Below, one piece after another: positions 7,593-13,469 of a DNA stretch of 20,649 bases (positions are counted from its first letter, which is position 1; the number at the start of each line of letters is the position of its first letter). The notes under the pieces were generated by a model that was not told the origin of the DNA, ran no database searches, and saw only the letters and a list, made by a program, of their open reading frames with translations. The translations under genes were made by a program, and so were the position numbers. The stretch is from JANPLD01 sp031426355 (GTDB lineage Bacteria > Pseudomonadota > Alphaproteobacteria > Rickettsiales > UBA8987). The stretch spans positions 1-20,649 of the forward strand of contig JANPLD010000028.1 in the NCBI GenBank assembly GCA_031426355.1. The letters run 5' to 3'.

Positions 7593-7636
7593 AAAGATGC
7601 GAGGAATAAGGGCTAGTATTAATATTAGTCTTTTAT

Positions 7637-7658
7637 AGATAGTTTTAAACTATCTTTT
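7637..7658 (+). terminator. Possible weak hairpin terminator
   Basis: AGATAGT (7637-7643) pairs with ACTATCT (7649-7655) across a 5-base loop and is followed by a short T run. It lies between the Ser/Asn-rich and the Asn/Gln-rich genes. The stem is A+T-rich, so termination would be inefficient at best. Confidence 0.35.
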
Positions 7659-7687
7659 CGAGTTTAACAATTAAATGGAGAAAGCTC

Positions 7688-7867
7688 ATGCCTAATAATA
7701 ACAATCAAAATAACAATAACAGTAATAATAATCAGAAAGAGCAAGGCAATCAACAAAGCCAAGCTCGTCAGAATTCTGAAAATCAAGATCAAAAAAATAA
7801 GCAAGACCAAAAAAATGATCAAGATAAGAATTCTCAACAAAAAAATAACAAATCAGATAACCGTTAG
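7688..7867 (+). CDS. Asn/Gln-rich disordered protein, 59 aa
   Basis: ATG at 7688, TAG at 7865-7867; the ribosome site GGAGAA lies 7 bases before the start. By count, 20 Asn and 14 Gln make up 34 of 59 residues, beginning with runs of four Asn. The rest is mostly Lys, Asp, Ser and Glu, with virtually no hydrophobic residues. The composition resembles prion-like or hydrophilin-like disordered proteins. The strong ribosome site, the neighbouring disordered-protein gene and the terminator just downstream support expression. A Tyr/Asp-rich open frame on the opposite strand is a by-product of the AAT/CAA codons. No family recognised; function unknown. Confidence 0.65.
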   Translation: MPNNNNQNNNNSNNNQKEQGNQQSQARQNSENQDQKNKQDQKNDQDKNSQQKNNKSDNR

Positions 7868-7899
7868 TCCGGTTTTTGATCCTGTTATTTATCGGGATA

Positions 7900-7937
7900 A
7901 TCGGGAGCAAAGGATGAATTTGCTCCCGATATTTTTA
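7900..7937 (+). terminator. Strong intrinsic terminator or attenuator-like hairpin
   Basis: A perfect 12-bp stem (7900-7911 with 7919-7930, arms ATCGGGAGCAAA and TTTGCTCCCGAT) with a 7-base loop is followed by ATTTTT. It closes the Asn/Gln-rich gene but ends only about 10 bases before the ribosome site of the next gene. It may therefore also govern readthrough into that gene. Confidence 0.8.
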
Positions 7938-7955
7938 AATTAAAGGAGAATAAAA

Positions 7956-8324
7956 ATGTTAAAGAAACTTACAATAATAGCCCTGATAGCTGTAACAGCT
8001 ATTATCTCAAACGAAGTTTATGCTAATGATGAAGCTTCAACAATTAAAAGCCTTCCTACTTCAGGAAAAGTTGTGATTACCGGAATAGTTGACAGAGTGT
8101 CTGACTCTAATAAATTCATGTTAAAAGACACCGCAGGTAAAACTATAGATGTAAATACTAACAATAAGATTGATGTTGATAAAGGTGACAAAGTTACTGT
8201 AACTGGAGATCTTAGCGATGAAGCAATGGGCGTAGGTAAAGAGATCAATAATGCTTTAGTGAAAACTATAGATGCTGATCATGAAGATGAAAATGATTCT
8301 TCTGATGAGGATGATAATAATTAA
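7956..8324 (+). CDS. Exported OB-fold-like protein, single domain
   Basis: This 122-residue protein has a Sec signal peptide (about 1-23, ending VYA before NDE), one OB-fold-like domain (about 32-105) and an acidic Asp/Glu/Ser tail (107-122). The domain pattern LPxxGxVxIxGxV...FxLxDxxGxTIDVxT recurs twice in the protein at 15451-16164. It resembles the small bacterial OB-fold (BOF) or DUF5666-like exported proteins linked to stress and metal or polyanion binding; I cannot fix the family. It is probably periplasmic. The start has AAAGGAG 8 bases upstream. A terminator hairpin follows at 8348. The gene lies directly after a strong hairpin with no room for a conventional promoter between them. 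Confidence 0.85.
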   Translation: MLKKLTIIALIAVTAIISNEVYANDEASTIKSLPTSGKVVITGIVDRVSDSNKFMLKDTAGKTIDVNTNNKIDVDKGDKVTVTGDLSDEAMGVGKEINNALVKTIDADHEDENDSSDEDDNN

Positions 8325-8347
8325 TATAATTATCACTAAAATAAGAG

Positions 8348-8379
8348 AAAGGCTGTGATTTATTCATGGCCTTTTTTTA
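8348..8379 (+). terminator. Intrinsic terminator after the OB-fold gene
   Basis: AAAGGC (8348-8353) pairs with GCCTTT (8369-8374) and the hairpin runs into an uninterrupted T run. It is placed 23 bases after the stop codon. Confidence 0.65.
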
Positions 8380-8434
8380 TGCTTGATTCAGAAAATTTTA
8401 TGTTTGCTTACAGAAAGTATTATACTAATTTTAC

Positions 8435-8472
8435 ATATAAAAATGGCGTCTTATTGGGGGATAAGACGCCAT
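8435..8472 (-). terminator. Strong intrinsic terminator for the CsbD-like gene
   Basis: A perfect 12-bp stem (8443-8454 with 8461-8472, arms ATGGCGTCTTAT and ATAAGACGCCAT) with a 6-base loop is followed, on the minus strand, by a T run (A tract at 8438-8442). It sits 24 bases beyond the stop of the minus-strand gene. Confidence 0.85.
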
Positions 8473-8496
8473 ACAATAGTGGAGAGTTATAATATA

Positions 8497-8682
8497 TTAT
8501 TCGTGATCGCCAGTTGTACCTGGTTTGGTAGTTTTAGGAGCTTTACCGTCTTCTAATCTACCTTCATTGCGAAGATCACGGCCTTCTTGCGCTTTTCTTT
8601 TAGATTCAGCGCTATCACCATGTTCATAAAGTTCTTCTTTTACGAAACCAGCTGCTTCTTTTGCTTGTCCTTTAATAGTCAT
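8497..8682 (-). CDS. CsbD-like small hydrophilic stress protein
   Basis: This 61-residue, soluble, highly charged protein begins MTIKGQAKEAAGFVKEELYE, which recalls the CsbD/YjbJ start (KGxxKExxGxxKE), followed by RKAQEGRDLRNEGRLEDGK and a short Thr/Pro/Gly tail. CsbD-type proteins are abundant under general stress in many bacteria; their molecular role is not settled. The match covers the N-terminal half best, so this is a likely rather than certain assignment. AGAGGT lies 7 bases before the ATG, and a strong terminator follows the stop codon, giving a stand-alone transcript. Confidence 0.75.
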   Translation of the reverse strand: MTIKGQAKEAAGFVKEELYEHGDSAESKRKAQEGRDLRNEGRLEDGKAPKTTKPGTTGDHE

Positions 8683-8798
8683 AAATAACCTCTTTTAGTT
8701 AAACTGCCATCATTGGCATTGATAGTAATTTATATCTACATGCATAAGTTTGCGATTCATAAGATAAGCTTACACATAAACTGCATATAAATATTTAA

Positions 8799-9401
8799 TT
8801 ATGCTGTTTTCTGCCTTGTATTAGTTTCCCTTAGTTTTCTCATAACACCATCAAGATGACGGTGAAGATCACCAGGTTTGCGTGAAGTTATGAACTGACC
8901 ACTTTCAACAAGTGCTTCATCAACGAATATTCCGCCTGCTTCTTCAACTTCTTTTTTAATCTCTGGCCAAGCAGCTATCCGGAAGCCTTTTACCAAATCT
9001 GCTGATATAAGAATTTGCGCGCCATGGCAGATAGAAGCTATAGGTTTGCTATTTGCAGCGAATCTTTTTACAAAAGATAATACTCTTTCATCCTTACGTA
9101 ATTTTTCAGGAGCTTTTCCACCTGGTAGATATAGTAAAACATAATCGCTAGCATTAACATCATTAATACTTTTAGTGTTTTTTAGTTCGTATCCATGTTT
9201 ACCTTTAAATGAACCACCTTCTGGTGTTACCACATCTACATCATAACCTTCTTCATTGAAACGATAATAAGGATAGAAGAATTCAAGGTCTTCAACGTTG
9301 TCAGCGGTTATTATAACTATTCTTTCATTCTTTTTAAGTCTTTCAGGAATCATGGCCGGACTATTGATATCGTCGTGATTACCTAGGTTGAATATGTTCA
9401 T
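8799..9401 (-). CDS. DJ-1/PfpI family protein
   Basis: This 200-residue class I glutamine-amidotransferase-like protein has the DJ-1/PfpI layout: RIVIITADNVEDLEF (conserved Glu40), the YLPGGKAPEKLR loop, the nucleophile elbow ASICHGAQ with Cys125 followed by His126, and TSRKPGDLHRHLDGV near the C-terminus. Family members act as proteases, glyoxalases or deglycases; YhbO/PfpI-type proteins are stress-induced. The frame is open up to an ATG at 9455, but the ATG at 9401 has GGAG 8 bases upstream and starts nearer the domain, so it is preferred. It lies 100 bases downstream of the EEP gene on the same strand and may share its transcript. Confidence 0.9.
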   Translation of the reverse strand: MNIFNLGNHDDINSPAMIPERLKKNERIVIITADNVEDLEFFYPYYRFNEEGYDVDVVTPEGGSFKGKHGYELKNTKSINDVNASDYVLLYLPGGKAPEKLRKDERVLSFVKRFAANSKPIASICHGAQILISADLVKGFRIAAWPEIKKEVEEAGGIFVDEALVESGQFITSRKPGDLHRHLDGVMRKLRETNTRQKTA

Positions 9402-9501
9402 GATACTTTCTCCATTTGTTGAATTGGCGAATTGCCAATCTTTATTATCATCCATCGTAGATAAATAACCTATCTGGCAGCAAGTATAATAAATAAAGAA
9501 G

Positions 9502-10254
9502 TTATAAATTCTTAAGGCTGACTAATAATGCAGCATGGTCTGAATAAGGCTGGGGAATAATTTTAATGCTCATATCTTTTGCAATATTCTTTGAGCATAT
9601 GCATAGATCAAGTAGCAAAGAACGTTTATGAAAAGTGAAGGTGGGATGTTGTTTATCATTAAGCAATACAAGATCATCTTCTAATAATAATGGAGACAGT
9701 TCATCAAGGCCGCTTAGAATATTAAAATCACCAAGGAAAATTACATCCCCTGTCTGGCTAGCGATAAGTTTTTTTATTTCAAATAGCTGGAATTCACGAA
9801 CTTTTTTACTAAGTGAAAAATGTGAGAAAAATAAAGTAAGATCATCTCTTAATTTAACTTTATAGATGAGTTTTTTAGTACCTTTGTAGAAGTATATCTT
9901 TTCGTAAGGAAAATCATGCTTTGATATAAAGGCGTTACTTTTACCTTTTGTCATTGGTAGTTTTCGTAACCAGCTACTCTGACCATATTTATTTTCTATA
10001 TCAAAATAACGGTATTTTTCATTTAATATTGTTTTAAGCTGGCTGAATTTTCCGTCCGGGAAAGAGCCTTTATCTATTTCAACAAAGCAGCATATATCGG
10101 GATCTTCATCCAATATAATTTTATTAAGCTGGGAAAGTATTTTTACCTGTGCATCAGCAGGGCAATATATATGGCGGTGTGCTAGTTTTATATGCTGGTC
10201 AATACAGCCATTAATACCTCTTGCGTAACCAATGTTGCTGAATAATATATTCAT
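9502..10254 (-). CDS. Endonuclease/exonuclease/phosphatase (EEP) family protein, YbhP-like
   Basis: This 250-residue enzyme has the EEP catalytic pattern: Asn7 (SNIGY), Glu59 (CFVEID), His145 (FSHFS), GDFN with Asp176 and Asn178, Asp216 (LDLCIC) and Asp239-His240 (SDHAALL). All key residues are present, so it should be an active Mg-dependent phosphodiesterase or phosphatase; the substrate is not evident. There is no signal sequence. It starts 7 bases after the ClsB-like gene, with AAGGA before the ATG. In E. coli the EEP gene ybhP sits in the same operon as clsB (ybhO), which supports a link to phospholipid metabolism (inference). Confidence 0.9.
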   Translation of the reverse strand: MNILFSNIGYARGINGCIDQHIKLAHRHIYCPADAQVKILSQLNKIILDEDPDICCFVEIDKGSFPDGKFSQLKTILNEKYRYFDIENKYGQSSWLRKLPMTKGKSNAFISKHDFPYEKIYFYKGTKKLIYKVKLRDDLTLFFSHFSLSKKVREFQLFEIKKLIASQTGDVIFLGDFNILSGLDELSPLLLEDDLVLLNDKQHPTFTFHKRSLLLDLCICSKNIAKDMSIKIIPQPYSDHAALLVSLKNL

Positions 10255-10261
10255 ATGTTCC

Positions 10262-11347
10262 TTATGCCCTGAAAAGTATTTTAAAGATTCTTGCCATAAA
10301 TCCTATAGTTTTTTTCCATAACGGAATGCTTTTCCAATGTTCCCAGGTTACTTCAACACAATCTTCAAGGTCATTATTGAATTGTTCCCTCAATTCTGAA
10401 ATGGCAACTTCATTGGTTGTGATAACATTAGCTTCACGGTTATAAAAGAAGCTTACTACATCCATATTGGTGCTGCCAACAGTCGCCCATTTATCATCTA
10501 TGACCATGGTTTTACAGTGTATTACTGATTTCTGGTAATGAAAAATCCTTATTCCGGACTTAAGTAGTTTGGGTATGTAAGAAATGCAAACCCAGTCTGC
10601 AAGTAATAAGTCTGATCTTTCAGGTACTATAATTTTAACTTCTACGCCACATTTGCTGGCAAGTTTTAATATGTCAAAGAACTGTTTGTTAGGTAAGAAA
10701 AATAAGGTTGTTATGTAAATGTATTTTTGCGCTTGGCGTATTCTATTAACCAACTCATTATAAATATCATAGGCAGCAGCCAAAGGCCAGTTTTGGAGAT
10801 AATAGAAATTGCCGGAAATTTTTTCTTGCCTGTAAATGAAAAAATTCCTAAAGAAGTATCTTTTTTCAATTACGTCAAAGGCTTCCCTGACATCAGATAT
10901 TATTGGTCCGGTAAGGCGTATTTGTGTATCACGCCAACCGCGCATTCTTTCGGCTATACAGACACCACCTGTATAGACAACATCAGAATCTATCAATAAT
11001 GTTTTAGTGTGAATTCTTGGGAACCAGCGCCAAGGAGTTAAAATACGCCAGAAGCTGAGGGGGTTGTAGAAATAAAAATAGCCTCCTGCCTCCCGTAATT
11101 CTCTAACTAAAGGTGATTTGTATAGCCGTAAACTTCCGAACCTGTCGCATATCACTATAACTTTAACTCCGGAGAGAGCTTTTCTGATAAAAAGCTCCAT
11201 AAATTTTTGCCCAAGAATATCATTCTCTAGAATGTATTGTTCTAACTCAATGGAAATTTTTGCTGTTTCGCAATCATTATACATTGCGTCCCATGCTTCA
11301 GCTGAAGTCAGGAAAAATTTCCACGTATATCTGCTATCAGTTGTCAC
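10262..11347 (-). CDS. Phospholipase D-family cardiolipin synthase, ClsB-like
   Basis: This 361-residue protein has two HKD motifs: H113-T-K-T-L-L-I-D120 followed by GG (127-128), and H277-C-K-T-M-V-I-D284 followed by GSTN (291-294). Both are intact, as needed for a phosphatidyl-transfer enzyme. It lacks the N-terminal membrane spans of ClsA and is closer in length to ClsB, which joins phosphatidylglycerol units or other head groups; a basic, hydrophobic C-terminus (about 345-361) could contact the membrane. The start is GTG at 11347-11345; a stop lies upstream in frame and there is no obvious ribosome site. It is followed 7 bases later by the EEP gene, and the pairing matches E. coli clsB-ybhP. 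Confidence 0.9.
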   Translation of the reverse strand: MTTDSRYTWKFFLTSAEAWDAMYNDCETAKISIELEQYILENDILGQKFMELFIRKALSGVKVIVICDRFGSLRLYKSPLVRELREAGGYFYFYNPLSFWRILTPWRWFPRIHTKTLLIDSDVVYTGGVCIAERMRGWRDTQIRLTGPIISDVREAFDVIEKRYFFRNFFIYRQEKISGNFYYLQNWPLAAAYDIYNELVNRIRQAQKYIYITTLFFLPNKQFFDILKLASKCGVEVKIIVPERSDLLLADWVCISYIPKLLKSGIRIFHYQKSVIHCKTMVIDDKWATVGSTNMDVVSFFYNREANVITTNEVAISELREQFNNDLEDCVEVTWEHWKSIPLWKKTIGFMARIFKILFRA

Positions 11348-11523
11348 TTGGGTATTTATTAATGGTCATTTAATGTATATCCCCGATAACGCCCAAATTA
11401 TATATAATGATAAGTATCTGGTTTATAAAAATAACATAAAGCCTAAGTCCGGAAATTTATCAGATTTTTATAAGTTTGGCTTATGTAGATACAGAGAATT
11501 GATTAGGTATAAAACATAATGAT

Positions 11524-11543
11524 CCCTAGGTACAAACCAAGGG
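11524..11543 (+). promoter_or_regulatory. Hairpin occluding the ribosome binding site of the next gene
   Basis: CCCTAGGT (11524-11531) pairs with ACCAAGGG (11536-11543) across a 4-base loop, with one A-A mismatch in eight pairs. The 3' arm contains the AAGGG Shine-Dalgarno 7 bases before the ATG at 11551, so the folded form would hide it. There is no U run after it, so it is not a terminator. Confidence 0.45.
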
Positions 11544-11550
11544 TTATTTT

Positions 11551-11952
11551 ATGCAGAACGCACAGGTCCAGACGAAAACAGTTGAGGATAACGTAGAACA
11601 GCTAAAAAATGTTCTTACTGAACTCAATGATACATATAGCACTTATATTGACCAGGAAAACCTGAAGCTGGAAATAAAATTCCTTTTAAAGTGGTTAGAA
11701 AACTATTCAAACGGTAGTGGTGAAGACAAAAAGAAGGTTCAGAAGAACGGACTACTATTACTTGATAATATACATGAGAAATTTGCGCAGGCCTCAAAAG
11801 AAATAATGAGGATAGATGCTGAAAGCCCTACAAGCGCTGAAAACCATACAGGAGGTAAAAGCCACAAACTAAACCGTGCAGGAGACCTTGCACTTCAGGC
11901 TAAAAAGCTTTTGATAGAGCTTTTTGAAAAAGAATTCTTACTAAAAAACTAA
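11551..11952 (+). CDS. Hypothetical helical protein, 133 aa
   Basis: ATG at 11551 with AAGGG 7 bases upstream, inside a predicted hairpin. The protein is charged and predicted mostly helical: about 10-60 (VEDNVEQLKNVLTELND, then LKLEIKFLLKWLENY), a Gly/Ser/Lys turn (55-65), a second helix (66-92), a polar Gly/Ser/His loop (93-105) and a C-terminal helix ending LIELFEKEFLLKN. No signal sequence, membrane span, metal site or recognised family. It is divergent from the ClsB-like gene across about 200 bases and starts a run of three genes with the next 18 bases downstream. Function unknown. Confidence 0.75.
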   Translation: MQNAQVQTKTVEDNVEQLKNVLTELNDTYSTYIDQENLKLEIKFLLKWLENYSNGSGEDKKKVQKNGLLLLDNIHEKFAQASKEIMRIDAESPTSAENHTGGKSHKLNRAGDLALQAKKLLIELFEKEFLLKN

Positions 11953-11970
11953 TCTAACAAGGGAGATAAT

Positions 11971-12225
11971 ATGGCTAACAAAGTATCTAATTATTTAAAA
12001 AATAACTACATTATAGTGATAGTTATTTTACTAGTTGCGGTGATATTCATTTATGAGTCAGACCGCAGGAACGAACCTTCGGAAAGAGTTGAACGTGCAG
12101 TTGAAGACTTTTCTGATGGTGTTGAAGATGCTGCCGATGAACTTAAACCTAATAGAAGTTTAGGTGAAAAAGTTGGCGACAAGATCGAAGATATCGGAGA
12201 CGATATTAAAGATTCTGCAGATTAA
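11971..12225 (+). CDS. Small single-span membrane protein with acidic amphipathic tail, 84 aa
   Basis: AAGGGAG lies 6 bases before the ATG. A basic N-terminus (MANKVSNYLKN) is followed by one hydrophobic span (about 13-29, IIVIVILLVAVIFI) and a charged C-terminal region (30-84). There the phrase VExAVEDFSDGVEDAADEL and the later VGDKIEDIGDDIKDSAD repeat an acidic amphipathic pattern. It is likely anchored in the inner membrane with one soluble helix pair. It is not a recognised family. It sits between the hypothetical helical protein and the 23-residue membrane microprotein, which starts 26 bases after the stop. Confidence 0.8.
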   Translation: MANKVSNYLKNNYIIVIVILLVAVIFIYESDRRNEPSERVERAVEDFSDGVEDAADELKPNRSLGEKVGDKIEDIGDDIKDSAD

Positions 12226-12251
12226 TAATTAACAATGTAAATGGAGGATAT

Positions 12252-12323
12252 ATGAAAAGTGTATTATTATGGTTAATTGGTATTCCAATTCCACTTATCA
12301 TTCTTTACAATATATTTTTCTAA
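12252..12323 (+). CDS. Membrane microprotein, 23 aa (LLWLxGIPIPLII family, copy 2)
   Basis: ATG at 12252 with GGAGG upstream; stop TAA at 12321-12323. After MKSV the peptide reads LLWLIGIPIPLII and ends in a hydrophobic tail (LYNIFF), one membrane span in all. The core matches the 24-residue peptide at 823-897 at 12 of 13 positions, with seven synonymous codon changes against one replacement. It is the last gene of a three-gene run and is followed 23 bases later by a perfect palindromic terminator. The strong ribosome site, the paralogue and the terminator position make it a convincing gene despite its size. Function unknown. Confidence 0.8.
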   Translation: MKSVLLWLIGIPIPLIILYNIFF

Positions 12324-12346
12324 TATCTGGAAAATATTTATAATAA

Positions 12347-12372
12347 AAAAGGCCTGTAATTACAGGCCTTTT
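12347..12372. terminator. Bidirectional intrinsic terminator
   Basis: A perfect 26-base palindrome (12347-12372, arms AAAAGGCCTGTAA and its complement) with A runs on the left and T runs on the right can end transcription in both directions. It serves the plus-strand run ending at 12323 and the minus-strand glycine-zipper gene ending at 12397. Confidence 0.85.
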
Positions 12373-12396
12373 CTTTTTGTTTAATAATCATTTAGA

Positions 12397-12642
12397 TTAT
12401 TTTTTCTTACGCCAAGCAGGGTCACCTAAATTAACATCTTCTGCATCAGTTAAACCACCGGCAGCAGCACCGACACCTGCACCAACCAATGCACCTGTAA
12501 CAGGGCTTCCACCTGTAACGGCTGAACCAACTGCACCTACACCTGCACCTATACCAGCACCACTCCAAGCCCTATCTCTTCTGTCTGTTCCGCAGGATAT
12601 TATTAATAATGAGATCATAATGATCAGTGTTTTGTTTTTCAT
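12397..12642 (-). CDS. Glycine-zipper lipoprotein, 81 aa
   Basis: A signal peptide (1-16) leads to Cys17 in the lipobox IISC. The mature part has a glycine-zipper region (about 28-64: GAGIGAGVGAVGSAV, then GALVGAGVGAAAGG), typical of small outer-membrane or envelope proteins whose Gly-rich helices pack in membranes. It ends in a polar tail (DPAWRKKK). AAGGAG precedes the ATG, and a bidirectional terminator lies 25 bases after the stop. It is probably a stand-alone gene in the envelope block. The opposite-strand Pro/Thr/Ala-rich open frame is a shadow of the Gly/Ala codons. Confidence 0.88.
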   Translation of the reverse strand: MKNKTLIIMISLLIISCGTDRRDRAWSGAGIGAGVGAVGSAVTGGSPVTGALVGAGVGAAAGGLTDAEDVNLGDPAWRKKK

Positions 12643-12740
12643 AAAGCTCCTTTTATTAGGTTGGTTAGCAATTTATGTTAGTTGATGCAAAAGCGTATAT
12701 GAATACTGAATAGTTATTAATTTATAAATATATCATAAAA

Positions 12741-13469
12741 TTACCAGACCCTTGGAGAGCCTGTATCAATATGAACAAAACCATCTGAAGGATAATATCC
12801 AACACCACCGACCCCGAAACCAAGTGCTGCATCGTGAATGGTTTTTAGTGGAATGTTTTTCATAGAAATATCAACGGCTTTGCCGGTACTGTGCATGCTT
12901 TTAGATGCTACCCTTTTTCCAAGGGATTTCATTGCGTCATTTGTTTTTTCTGATCTGTAGGCCGAAACAATTGTTATTGGCCCATCATACTTTACTTTCT
13001 TCGCTAGATTTGCCGCTAGCATTATTAGTTCAGGATCTATTTTGATAATTTCACCAGTTCTACGATCACGGAGGAATTTATTTATTTTTACCAATGCCGT
13101 TTCAATATAAACACCTTTTTCCCAGAAAACTATATTAAGACTTTCTCTGGTATTTATATTGTATAAATTAATTGCTCTTGAATTTTCCTCAATATTTGAA
13201 ATCTCCTGAATTAGATTTTTAGGTTTTACTTCAGGCAGGGGTAAGGGAAGAGTTCTTAAATCATCTGGTGGGCCTTGTTCGGGAGCTTCACTTTCAGGCG
13301 TAACATATATGGGTTTAAAAATGACTATATCATTATAATATTTATCTGAAGCATCTAAAAATGGAGGCTTTGGGACTATTTCTATAGCAACTGAATCAGT
13401 TATAAGAAAAAAATTGATCAATAATATAAAGAGAATACCTATAGTTTTATTTTTTATAGGGATATTCAT
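12741..13469 (-). CDS. mepK: DUF882 (peptidase M15-like) murein endopeptidase, MepK/YcbK-like
   Basis: This 242-residue exported enzyme has a signal peptide or anchor (about 9-28), a Pro-rich linker (about 50-85), and a DUF882 domain with NLYNINTRESLNIVFWEKG, INKFLRDRRTGE, SAYRSEKTN, the zinc ligands His193 and Asp200 in MHSTGKAVDI, His233 in FVHIDTG, and the terminal PRVW. E. coli MepK cleaves murein crosslinks, preferring 3-3 links made by L,D-transpeptidases. The gene overlaps the upstream L,D-transpeptidase by 4 bases (ATGA type), so the enzyme that makes these links and one that cuts them are translated together. The same pair, ycbB-ycbK, is adjacent in E. coli. The symbol is a functional analogy. 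Confidence 0.9.
   Translation of the reverse strand: MNIPIKNKTIGILFILLINFFLITDSVAIEIVPKPPFLDASDKYYNDIVIFKPIYVTPESEAPEQGPPDDLRTLPLPLPEVKPKNLIQEISNIEENSRAINLYNINTRESLNIVFWEKGVYIETALVKINKFLRDRRTGEIIKIDPELIMLAANLAKKVKYDGPITIVSAYRSEKTNDAMKSLGKRVASKSMHSTGKAVDISMKNIPLKTIHDAALGFGVGGVGYYPSDGFVHIDTGSPRVW

Noticed and set aside
7692..7910. Tyr/Asp/Phe-rich open frame on the minus strand
   Set aside because: It is antisense to the Asn/Gln-rich gene and crosses its terminator; the composition is a by-product of AAT and CAA codons.
12377..12685. Pro/Thr/Ala-rich open frame on the plus strand
   Set aside because: It is antisense to the glycine-zipper lipoprotein; Gly/Ala codons read backwards give Pro/Thr/Ala. 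The lipoprotein has a signal peptide, lipobox and ribosome site.
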